DNA from: Coccinella septempunctata | Lineage: Eukaryota; Arthropoda; Insecta; Coleoptera; Coccinellidae | Direction of reading: 5' to 3' | DNA: 64,000 nt | NCBI RefSeq assembly: GCF_907165205.1 | Contig: NC_058195.1 | Location: 28,478,936 to 28,542,935 of the forward strand | Shown: positions 1-10,200 of the stretch, piece by piece | Layout of the letters: each line of letters begins with the position of its first letter | Numbering within the stretch: position 1 is the stretch's first letter | Program-made: the position numbers and the translations under genes | The notes under the pieces: model-generated | What the model was told of the DNA's origin: nothing | Database searches by the model: none | The model's input: the letters and a program-made list of their open reading frames with translations, nothing else

Positions 1-497
1 GATGGAAAGAGCATTACTCACAGGTCTTGAATCAAAATAACGACTCGGATTTATCCATTTTAGACCTGCTCCCCGCGTATAGTCCGATGACATCGCTTGA
101 TGACGAAATCTCAATGTCGGAAATCATAAGTGCTATTGAACATATGAAAAATGATAAGTCACCTGGTCTGGACGGCATTCCAGCGGAAGATATTCAAGGC
201 CTTGGATGAAGACATTGTCAATAGTCTCCTAATACTATTCCACAAGATCTGGGAACAGAGGGAGATGTGCCACAAGACTTCAGAGATGCTTTAGTTATCA
301 ACCTCTATAAGAACAAAGGCGATACGTCGAATTGGAACAATTACAGGGGCATATCGTTGCTTAATGTGGCCGGTAGAATTCTCTAGAAGATTATGGCTAA
401 CCGTCTGGTTCCACTCTTAGAAAAGCTATTACCTGAATCCCAGTGCGGCTTTCGACCGAATCGAGGTACGGTGGACCTAATTTTTACACTGCGACAA
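1..497 (+). pseudogene. LINE-B1, 5' part of a non-LTR retrotransposon reverse transcriptase
   Basis: Frame-broken coding sequence for the N-terminal part of a LINE reverse transcriptase. It carries the N-terminal RT block ending in KSPGLDGIPAE, then in another frame NYRGISLL and ESQCGFRPNRGT. The product would reverse-transcribe the element RNA at the insertion site. A related copy on the minus strand at 38157-40776 reads through the same stretch with fewer breaks. Coding sequence stops at 497 inside the codons for LRQ and resumes at 20381 with LHEKAREQQ, because Gypsy-A inserted here. The window begins inside the element, so its 5' end is not seen. The clade was not decided; RTE/CR1-like features are present. 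Confidence 0.85.
494..497. repeat. Target site duplication of Gypsy-A, left copy (ACAA)
   Basis: ACAA immediately precedes the LTR at 498 and is repeated at 20381-20384 after the other LTR. Removing the provirus and one copy makes the LINE-B reading frame continuous, so the duplication is well supported. Confidence 0.9.
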
Positions 498-2133
498 TGT
501 AATAATGCACCCCGTATCTCGATCAGTAGAAGAGCGGCTTTCCACTGATCATGGGGTGATTATTTTTAGATGTTAAGTACACAAATTGAAGGCCCTCGAA
601 AAGGGAAAAAATGTGGATCCGGCCCGTCGCACGAAGGACAGGTCTTGAAGTTGAATATTATTATTTCTGGGGAGATGTTTAAATGAAACTCATGAAAAAC
701 TTTAACAAATAAATCTATTGGCAAAATAAAATTGGAACTTCTCTACAAATACGTACTCGGTCGAAGACGACCAACAAAAATCTTCAATTTCTTAAACACA
801 TGCAAATAAGCGCAAAACAATAAAACATACTTTCATAACCAAAATCTTGGGTTAAAATTCAACTTCCCAACTTAGCGCTCAATAATAAATCAATACTTTA
901 TCAATGAATTTTGGAGGAGCTTTCAAGACTCTGGACGAATAAAATTGGAACTTTCTACCTTTTTCTGCGACTGCTGTTTATCTGACGCTGCCGATGAAAA
1001 CTTTTCGACACCAGACTTTACCCGCACTTATCGGCGAATTCTTTACACTCAACCGAACTTCCCGCACTTTTCCGTCGCAAACGTTTTTCGCTTTAAGTTT
1101 CCCTATCTAAAAATTTCAACACAAGTTTATATCTGGTCTTACTACGAATCAAGAAAATTAACGATCACTCCTCGAATGTTACTTTACTGACTTCCGATAA
1201 ACTGACTTTAACTTCAAATTATTTCCAAATTTCTTCAACTACCTAATTCCCAATATTCCGTTTCTACTTGAACAAAATCAACAAAAACAAAGGACTGGAC
1301 TTTTCTTTACGCTCAACTTTTCCAAATATCTATGAGCCGACCGAGTCTCCGATTCTATTCCGTGATCTACCTAGACTTTTCTCTTACTTCGTGAAAACCT
1401 GATTATTCTAAGTCCCTATAATTTTCCCTTACTGACTGACTCTACAAAAGATTTATAACTTCTCTACTTATCCGTACCGACTCGAAGGGGTATATTTTCG
1501 ATATTTTTCAGATCATGTCCCCGGACCGACTTAAAGGGGTATTATTTTTGATCACGCTCCTCGGACCGACTGACTAACTTCTTCCGATGTACTTTTTCCC
1601 CGGTCTTTCTCTCCCACGCTATGGGTGGTACCAAAACGTCCCAAAATCGAAATCATTTGACGATCATCCTTGCTGAGTTGAAAAATCAGCGTTCCCAAGC
1701 TGGGTGGTTACAAGAAAATTTCGGCTACTTCGAATTCTGAGAACTGTTTTCCTCTCAGGGTCTCCAGACTAATAAATCTTTCTTAATCTACATGACTGAC
1801 CGTTTTCACCCGTTCTGAAGTCCTTATCACCGGATATTGGAATCAATTACATAGGCCGGCGATCGCCGGTTGCTCTCCGAAAACGTACATTGTATCAATA
1901 TCTGCAGAATTTCTGACTGAGTGACACTAACTCTTTCAACTCATATCGAGCTGGTTATTATTTAAATTCCCGCGACTTAATACCGTCTGATCTCAAGCGC
2001 CTCAAAGTATCGTATGTCCAACTAAAAATCGCCTCTGCAGCACGGCTGCAACAATGTATGAATGTTCCAGCGATACCTCGTTTCAATTATCCCAAATTAT
2101 AATAATTCGAGCTTCTTATTCCGATTTATTACA
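498..2133 (-). repeat. Gypsy-A 3' LTR
   Basis: It begins TGTAATAATG on the plus strand and ends TTATTACA, a TG...CA terminus, and is 1636 bp long. It matches 18750-20380 nearly base for base; differences seen include a 5-bp insertion near 2099. The polypurine tract lies just inside at 2134-2148. Confidence 0.93.
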
Positions 2134-2148
2134 ATACTCCCCCCTTTC
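2134..2148 (-). promoter_or_regulatory. Gypsy-A polypurine tract
   Basis: On the minus strand the bases just upstream of the 3' LTR read GAAAGGGGGGAGTAT. This is the expected position and composition for the plus-strand primer of a Gypsy element. Confidence 0.8.
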
Positions 2149-2755
2149 AAAAAGTTTTGGCATTGGATGCCACAACTTTTCCTAAATCATCATATATTCG
2201 TCCAAAGTCCATCATCTTACTCTTTCCTTAAACTAACATTCACAAATTTAAGTTTCATAAACGAATTTATCTCACAATTCATAGTTTCTTACTCATTATT
2301 TAGACTACTACTATTCTTAAACGACTAAGGTGGTATGTTCTTCGCACAAAATATAAGCAAATTTCAGAACTCTTCCGGTACCTCTTAGCTGTGTTAACAA
2401 AATTAAAAGAGCCGGAGGTACCCCCCAAAACAAATAAAATAAACAAAACATAAAAAATGCGCTACAATTATTTAATCAAGCAGTCTGTTCACCCCGTCTA
2501 GCATTTTCCCAAAACACCCCACAATCTCCAGCATGGAGTCTTTTCACTTTACGGAATTGCTATTTCACTTTCGCGCACACTTTCCGCTTAGTCCCCTGGT
2601 TGCTACGCTTCCTGCCATCCTCTCGTGTCGTTGTTCCCTAAGCCTAACCCTTCGCTTCTGGAATAACCTTTATATTACGTTTACAACATCATCTTATTAT
2701 TGTTCCGCCTAATCGCGAAATGATTCTCGGGATACTCGAGTTTACACCGCACATG
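2149..2755 (-). other. Gypsy-A untranslated stretch between env and the 3' LTR
   Basis: About 600 bases without a convincing gene, between the env stop and the polypurine tract. I see no domain and no repeat beyond AT-rich runs. Confidence 0.5.
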
Positions 2756-4612
2756 TCACGGGTTCACGACATTTCGCCTCAGATTGCTTTGTTTGGTCAT
2801 GTGTCGATTTACCATCCACATAGTAAGAGTGTTCCATAAGCTAGCCACTATCGTCAGTCCACATCCAAATACTTCATATAGGTGTAGTCCATTCAATATA
2901 ACTCCTATACCATATTTTATCATCCGGAAAATAGCGTAAAATCCCATAAGTCCACTCATAAAAAGTCCAATATCCGTAAACCACCCCCATACTTGACGAA
3001 TCGTATTGTGTGCTAGTTCCTTCATTTCCTCCGGATTGAATATGTTTATTGCGGAAAATCCTTGATCATTCGTTTCCAAACCCGCCACTCGTCTGGCTAT
3101 AATATTCTCTACAGCTTTCCTTTCTGTGCCAAAATTATGAATTCTCTGGGCATTACTGATTTCTTCCTGGGTATATATACCAAGGGCACCAATAGGTTGG
3201 ATGGGGAAAAAGTTCAGTTTCGAATTGGTGTCTGGGGATAATTCTATTGGGGCCTTTTTTATAGTCGGGTAAGGGCTTAAACCCATCCATTGGTCATCTA
3301 TTTTGTAAAGGGGGGGCATAAGGCCATTACAATCCACCTCTTCAGCATATGTCTGTATAATACTAGTGACGGGCGCCATGAATTTTGATTGATTGTTGAC
3401 CAAAATAGGCAATTCGTTGTAGCACTTCTCAGCTCGTCTCACTATTACTGTGCGAGGGACGCACCGCATAATATACAGGACTTCACCTAACACTCTTCCT
3501 ACGTATCCTCCATGTTCTTTCACTAGTTGACTCAACATGTTCGGTACCAAAGGGGCCATAAGTAATCGATTTCTCAGTATCTCTCGTTGTAACAGACACC
3601 GCCTGTAGACTGTGTCCGTGTATAATTGGTCCAATTTCCTAGTGTACGCCTGTTCCACGTATAAAAATTTACTATTTACGTATGCCATCAAGTCAGCTTT
3701 GTGAGGTAGGATATTCATTTTGGGTCGAAGTCGATCTCTTTGGGCCTCTCTCCAAACCAAAATTCTAGAATGTTCTGTTTGGCAAATCTCTATCTGACAT
3801 ATTACCACCTTTTTAATTAATGTTACAGCGAATACTTCAGTACTATCTTCTATGACCAGAATCTGTTCGCTGGTGATTCGATTGGAAACTAAATCAGCTT
3901 GACCATGGTAGAGTAAGCTTAGCGCCTCTTCACAAGTAGACAATGGTTCATTTTCCCAGGTTACTTCACCTAAGGTTGTGTCAAAACAGTACCCCTTCAA
4001 ATATGGGCATGTAACGCCCCCCAAAAGACTTATTTCGTTCTCATCTATTTTCACCCTAGCTTCATAGTCAGAGACCCTTATCTTCACTGACGCAGTTATA
4101 ATGACGTCCTGCCATGTTTGCCCATTTTCTTGATATGTGGTTCCTTTACAAGTCCCGTCGGTCTTCACCATGCCCCCTATTGTGATAGACGCCGATGTAG
4201 TCCCATTCATGTTTATTTCCCCTATCTCTTGGTGATACAGCTTCAGCGTTCTATACCGATGTACGGCCCGACATTCTTCCGCTACTAGTCTATATATATA
4301 GTTCGATACACCCCCAGCCACGATCGAACTATGGCTATGCATTCCGCAATGCGTAATTACCCGCGTTATTTCGACACAGCAAGTCCACACGTGACGTAAT
4401 TTTACCTCGTCCTTCTGTAACACTTGTACCTTGACCTGTTCATTTTTATATGCCGACTCCACCTTCGGACACTCCGCCACGTCCCGAATCGACACCACCG
4501 TTATTTCCGTATTTTTGTCCGTACAGTCATACGCTATCAACGCCCGAGCCACTTGACTTTTCACGCACACTACCCAAAAAAAGGCTATTCCATAAGCTAG
4601 GATCAGCTTCAT
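2756..4612 (-). CDS. Gypsy-A envelope-like glycoprotein
   Basis: Uninterrupted 618-codon gene, 3' of pol, in the env position of an LTR element. It opens with a hydrophobic signal peptide (residues 1-19), then a long cysteine-rich ectodomain including a CGMHSHSS motif near residue 90, potential N-glycosylation sites (NGT, NQS) and several hydrophobic segments over roughly residues 540-600, then a short basic tail. This layout fits a secreted, membrane-anchored fusion-type glycoprotein. The ectodomain pattern resembles the arthropod retroelement envelopes related to chuvirus-like (Jingchuvirales) glycoproteins rather than the baculovirus-F type of Drosophila gypsy; that assignment is from memory of the family. 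Expression probably needs splicing: a TTTTATACAG acceptor-like site ends at 4647, 34 bases before the ATG. It is intact although gag and the integrase tail are broken. Confidence 0.72.
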   Translation of the reverse strand: MKLILAYGIAFFWVVCVKSQVARALIAYDCTDKNTEITVVSIRDVAECPKVESAYKNEQVKVQVLQKDEVKLRHVWTCCVEITRVITHCGMHSHSSIVAGGVSNYIYRLVAEECRAVHRYRTLKLYHQEIGEINMNGTTSASITIGGMVKTDGTCKGTTYQENGQTWQDVIITASVKIRVSDYEARVKIDENEISLLGGVTCPYLKGYCFDTTLGEVTWENEPLSTCEEALSLLYHGQADLVSNRITSEQILVIEDSTEVFAVTLIKKVVICQIEICQTEHSRILVWREAQRDRLRPKMNILPHKADLMAYVNSKFLYVEQAYTRKLDQLYTDTVYRRCLLQREILRNRLLMAPLVPNMLSQLVKEHGGYVGRVLGEVLYIMRCVPRTVIVRRAEKCYNELPILVNNQSKFMAPVTSIIQTYAEEVDCNGLMPPLYKIDDQWMGLSPYPTIKKAPIELSPDTNSKLNFFPIQPIGALGIYTQEEISNAQRIHNFGTERKAVENIIARRVAGLETNDQGFSAINIFNPEEMKELAHNTIRQVWGWFTDIGLFMSGLMGFYAIFRMIKYGIGVILNGLHLYEVFGCGLTIVASLWNTLTMWMVNRHMTKQSNLRRNVVNP

Positions 4613-5768
4613 CGTCGCTCAATTGATTACCCCTGGATTGTGGTTCCTGTATAAAATTACATTAGTTTCCATACTATATCACATTCTCATATCAACAAAT
4701 CAGTGAACATAAAATAATTAGAAGAACATGCCACCCTAACTTACACCCTGTGTTCGCCCGTCGTATCGACGACCACCAGGCTTTTCTTTCTTACCCATTT
4801 TCTCGTCTAAGCAAAAAAAAAAATTGTTACATATTTTTTTTTTCACTCACCCTTGACATTACCCTACAATAATTCCGGGCCTATCGACATTAAACTTCAT
4901 TTTTCCCGTCTCAACCCTAAATCGGTATTCCCCCCGTTACTACTTACCGTTATATCTCTATAATTTATCATGTTGACCTTATATATGTCATGCAGCTAAC
5001 TACTTATCATTTCTTTACACTACCCTGCTCTGCCCAAAATACATCTTCCTCCCCTCTTTCTTTCGGACTCATACTACCATACTAATCACGTTTTCTAACT
5101 AATTCTCTCTTTCTCTCCGGGAGTTCCTCACTTCCTAGCATATAGCAACTACTCCCCCTAACGTCTACATCATTATCTTCTGCCCCCTCTTACCATCCAC
5201 AATTTGAGGTCTCTCTACTACCAATTCGCACTTGCCCCGAGTAACCGGAACGAAAAAAACTATTAATAACTATTAAAAATTAAAAATTAAAACTATTAAT
5301 AACAAATAACAACCTAGAAGGCAGAAAATGGAGAGACACCAGAAAACAAGCAAAGTTACGTACGATGGAACAAGGATTCCGTCGTTCGATCAGACAGTAC
5401 GAGCAAAAGATAATGATGAACGTCGTTCTATGCCTCAAAGTCATGCGAAAGGACAACTGCTACGATTTGCTTCTCGCCAGCAGCGAGAAGGGTAAAAGGA
5501 CAACAAGACCCATAGGATAGACGACGTCGATAATGAGATTTCCCCAAAAGTAAGCCAAATAAATGGGACCCCCCAATATTGAGGAACCCCCCCTTTTGGA
5601 GAGGTAGCGAAAGAAAAAGGAGAGAAACAGTAAAAAAAAATTGAGATGCCAAGCCATAGACCCCTAAAAAACGGACTCTATGGCTTACGACTCGGACCGT
5701 GGGGGCGTCACACCCCAGTGGTATCTAAACCACTCCGTGCGGGCATATGCAAAACATTAACTTTCATC
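4613..5768 (-). other. Gypsy-A interval between pol and env
   Basis: About 1.15 kb with no supported gene. It contains a poly-A/T stretch near 4808-4850, an AT-rich run of TATTAATA-like units at 5257-5307 and a 7-bp hairpin (GCCATAG/CTATGGC) at about 5653-5684. The env splice acceptor candidate lies at its env-proximal end. Small open frames here show no recognisable domain. Confidence 0.45.
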
Positions 5769-7288
5769 TTAATCATAAGACAACCGGTTGGGAGGGCGTC
5801 TGATCCTAGTGGATCTCCGTAAAACCGGCGCTGGTTCCTCATGTTCAACCTCTTCATCCGTCCCCCCTATTTCCTCCTCCTCAAAAATCATTTCTTCCTC
5901 GTCCGAATCCGGCCCCACCCCCCCACCATGGAAGCATTAGGGGGCGAGCCCTTTCTGTTTCCTCTACCTCCTCTACGAGTTCCGTCTCGTCGGAGTCGCT
6001 ATAAATTTCTCCCTGTCTCTTTAATGTCCGTTCTCTTATCCCCTCCGATATCCTATTAATATAGGGTTTTAACCTATTTACATGAACAATAGAGAGATAT
6101 GGAAGCATTCTTAACGTCATGCGGTAATAACGTCAAGCGCTAATAACGTTACGACGCATGCGTATTTCCATTTTCAGAATAGCGGGCGGTATTAACGTTA
6201 CCGCATGCCGTAATTTACGGGTGGATAACGTTGAACGTTATCGTAATTTACGTTGTTTTCTTGCCTTGCGCATTACTATTTTTCCGTTTGTTTTGACAGA
6301 AGTAGGTTATGTTATGAAAAAGGGGCCTCTTAATCGACATTGAATCGAATTTTTTATAAGAGCAGAAGAGACTAAATGAGTTCCTCAAGAATAATCTGAT
6401 AACCAAATGTAAAAGTGTATATCTTCAATTAATGGGTCACATGAAAGGAAAAGTCGAATGAAAATAGAAATTTTCATCCTAGTGTTTAATTCTGAGTACC
6501 TATTTCAATCCTATATTTTTGATTAAGAACTATGTAACTTGTTTTCAATAGGAAATAAAAGGGTTCAATTCGAGATTTTTTTATTAAGACTCATAAAAGT
6601 AGAAACATCTAGATTGGACATTGGCTTATAGGTTAATGGCAGTAAAGCAGTACACAAATAATTCTACGTTATCTCTACATATCCTCCAGATGATATTCCA
6701 ATTTTTTCTTAGTAACTATAGTGGCCACTTAAAGGTCCATGTCTTTTTCAAAATCATGAAAGCATCACTGTGAACAGGTATTTTTCAATACAGTTCAATC
6801 CACCTCCACAAACAAAAATTCCTGTAGATATGCATCCATATAAACGCACATTATTCACAAAAACAGCATAAAATCAACCCAAAATGCATAACCTATCGAC
6901 AACAAACTTTGACATTTACCGATCATCTGTTGCTTACGCTAATAACGTAAATTCGTATCTTCCATACGACTAAAATCTGAGCCAGATAGCGCAAGACGTT
7001 ATTCCATTACCGCATGACGTTATTAACGTACGTTCGCGTTATACGCTTCTTCCATATCTCTCTAATTTGTTCATCTCTTCCCTTACATTTCCGTACTTTA
7101 CAAGTAACGGGGCCTATTTTTTCGGTTATTCTATATGGACCGATCCAACTCTTTACTAATTTTTGTGATAACCCCCTTTTTGAACTCATATCCCTCACAT
7201 ATACCATGTCTCCTACTTCGAACTGCGGATCCGACGTTCGTTCGTTGAATTTATTCACTCTTGTCGTCTTAGCTTCTTCCGTTTTCAA
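5769..7288 (-). pseudogene. Gypsy-A integrase C-terminal tail, split by a TIR element and frameshifted
   Basis: Continuation of pol after a one-base frameshift near 7290. The first part (7288-7064) encodes FEVGDMVYVRD and WIGPYRITEKIGPVTCKVRK, the GPY/F module of Gypsy integrases that contacts DNA or chromatin. It is interrupted by the 973-bp element, and resumes from 6090 with the canonical VHVNRLKPYI block in the same frame once the insertion is discounted. An acidic linker follows, then a second frameshift near 5885, and the tail RRSTRIRRPPNRLSYD ends at a stop at 5769. This basic RRS.RIRRPP end is typical of Gypsy pol. Confidence 0.8.
6091..7063. mobile_element. 973-bp non-autonomous TIR element in the integrase tail
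   Basis: The ends are inverted: AGAGAGATATGGAAG at 6091 and its complement ending at 7063. A second inverted block, TAACGTCATGCGGTAAT, lies at 6112 and 7022. A 3-bp AAT duplication flanks it (6088-6090, 7064-7066). Removing the element and one AAT restores the integrase frame exactly. Internal sequence is AT-rich with many TAACGT-type subterminal motifs and no transposase. A 3-bp duplication suits PIF/Harbinger or CACTA groups, but I cannot assign it. Confidence 0.8.
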
Positions 7289-10200
7289 ATACCTCCGTAT
7301 AAACTCTTCTTAATCTTTCCTTTAATTCCGAAGCGTAATTTTCGTCATAATCGTATCTGACCCTGTCCGATTTTATAAAACTATCAATCGGCAGTACTTG
7401 TTCTCTCCCATGAAGGAGGAAGAATGGACTATAACCCGTGGTGGAATGAACATTTCCCCGATATGCCATTAAAACGAATGGTATCCAACTATCCCAATCC
7501 CTTTGATCCCTGCTTATGTAATGTGATAACATATCCTTTAATACCCTATGCATCCTCTCGATTTGTCCATTAGAAGTAGGTGCGTAACTCGAAGTTTGAA
7601 TTTTTCGTATCCCTAAAATGCCGCATACTTCCTTAAATAAACTTGACATAAAATTTGTCCCCCTATCAGTTAATAATTTCTGCGGGGCGCCATGTCGAAC
7701 GATGACATTTTCCACAAAAGCTCGAGCTATTGTATCCGCCTTCTGATCCGGTACTGGTATTGCCTCTACATACTTCGTAAAGTAATCCTGGAAGGTAAGA
7801 ATATAACGGTTCCCATTAAAAGATGTTACTAATGGCCCTACAATATCCATCGATGTCAATCCCCAGGGTTCGGTCGTTGAAGTGAACCTTTGCAGTGGCG
7901 CTTTCTTCTGGTGAGGCGACGTCTTCCTTCTATTACAAGCATCGCAGCTGGTACAATACTTGATAACGTCCGTCCGCATTTTCGGCCAGTAAAACCTTCG
8001 TTTTAAACTGGCGAGAGTCTTCTGTTGGCCAGGATGTCCTGCCATTAGCGAATCGTGAAAATCATGTAGTACTTTTGGTACATACACCCGGGGCACCACT
8101 AATTTATCGTTTCCGTCTTCACAAAAATATAGTACCCCATCCCTAGATAGATAATAGGGTTCCGTAGATTCCCCACCAGCCTGTATCGTCTCAATAATTG
8201 TCTTGCAGTAGGGATCCTTCTTCTGCGCGCCTTTTAAACTTTCTCTATCCCATTCCGGTTCCATCCCGTCTAAACCCTGTTCGTTAATTTCCACTAAAGA
8301 TACCAGTGCCGACTCCAATTCGTAAATTACAATTTTAATGTCCAAGTCATGGAATATGAATTTAATCATTTCTAGAACCCTTTCCCAATCTAATTTATCT
8401 AGCCCACACCCTATCCTGGGCATGGCTAATACACTATCCCGATTTTTCTCGCAACATGCTCTCAAACTCCTCAAAGCATTCCACATACCCCTATACACCG
8501 GTTCATCAAAATAATTAACTTTCGTTACCAAATAATAAATATTCCTTTCTGGCAAATTTAGTTCCGCCGTTTCCCCCACTATTTTTCCTTGCTGACGTAA
8601 TTTGTCTACTGATCCATATATATTTTTGAACTGCAATGCTATCCCTGCTCCCATAGCTAAATCCTCTGACACACAATGGGCTAGAGCCCATGACTCCGGT
8701 GCTGTAAAAATATTTCCCTTTTTCGAACATAATGTAGACATTTCAGGTACTTGATGAACCTTCCTATATTCCTGAAACTCCTCGAACTCCATATCAATAA
8801 AGTGGTCTTCCCTATTGTATTTCCTACTCAGTGCGTCGGCGTTCCCGTGAAGCCTCCCTTTTCGATGTATTACGGTAAAGTCATAATCGGCTAGGGACAT
8901 GGCCCATCTAGCGAGTCTAGATCCTGGATCCTTCAGACTAAGCAACCATTTCAACGGGCGGTGATCCGTCACGACAGTAAATTTCTTCCCATAAAGATAG
9001 CACCTAAACGTTTTTACTCCGAAAACAACCCCCAACAATTCCTTTTCTGTTGTCGAATAATTTAACTCGGCTTTCTTAAAACTCCTACTCGCATATGCTA
9101 TAGGTCGCTCATAACCTTCTCGCACTTGGCTCAATACAGCCCCAACCCCTAGTCCTGACGCGTCCGTAGCCACAATAAAAGGTTGGCTAAAATCCGGATA
9201 AACTAAAACTTTATCTGAAGTCAATATCGACTTCAACTTTCTTATTGACTCCAATACTTCCGCAGTTATTTCAAATTTCACCTCTTTCTTTGTTAAATTT
9301 GTTAACGGGGTTGCTAAGTCATCTGCATTAGGGATGAACCTTCTATACCAGTTAACTTTTCCCAGGAAAGAACGAACTCCTCTTACATTTTTGGGTATAG
9401 GAAAATTTTGTATCGCCTCGATTTTCTCCGGATCCGGAAGCACCCCCTCTTGTGTAATTATATGACCCAAATATTTAACTTCCTTCATCATAAATTTGCA
9501 CTTTTTTGGTTTGAGTTTAACATTGGCTTCACGAAGTCGATCGAAAACACCCCTTAACTTTTCAATATGATCCTCTTCCCCATCCGAATTAAAAATAATT
9601 ATGTCGTCCAAATAAACCATGCAAGATTGTCCGGTCAATCCTGCTAATGTCAAATTCATAAAACGTTGAAAGGTCGAGGGCGCGTTCTTCAATCCGAAAG
9701 GCATCTTTAGATATTCGAAATGTCCCTGGAAGGTACTGAACCCAGTCAGTGGAATATCTTTCTCCTCCATATCAATCTGGTGATATGCTTCCGCCACATC
9801 AATCACCGAAAATAGTGTCTTATTTCCTGCACTATATCCCTGAATTAAGTCCGAGATGTTAGGTAAGGGGTAATATTCTGTTTTCGTCACGCTGTTGAGT
9901 CCCCTGTAATCAATACACATTCGTATTTTATCTTCCCCATTAGGCAACCGTTTGGTAATAAGTACCACCGGAGCAGACCATGGACTAAAAGAGGGCCGAA
10001 TCACCCCCGCCTCCAATAATCTATCAATTTCTTTTCTTAGTACTTCCCGCTGATGATAAGGAATTCTATACGGTGCTTTACAAACAGGTTGCGCTCCAGG
10101 TTCCAATGTAATGGAATGTTTCACCTTCGTCGTACTAGTCATTTTTTCATCTTCCTCTAAAAATAAATCCTGATATTCCTGTATCAATTTTTTCAATTTT

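Noticed and set aside
945..1190. An 81-codon open frame (MELSTFFCDCCLSD...) occurring identically in all three Gypsy-A LTRs (also 19197-19442 and 55601-55846)
   Set aside because: It is antisense to the element and its repetition follows from LTR duplication; no domain and no sign of coding constraint.
5640..5740. Hairpin GCCATAG...CTATGGC with a following GC-rich stretch, considered as a tRNA or small RNA
   Set aside because: No cloverleaf, anticodon arm or T-loop motif could be built; the downstream part reads as Gypsy-A sequence.
6112..7022. A piggyBac-like reading of the TIR element with TTAA at its ends
   Set aside because: TTAA does not flank both ends symmetrically, whereas the outer ends with AAT duplication restore the integrase frame exactly.
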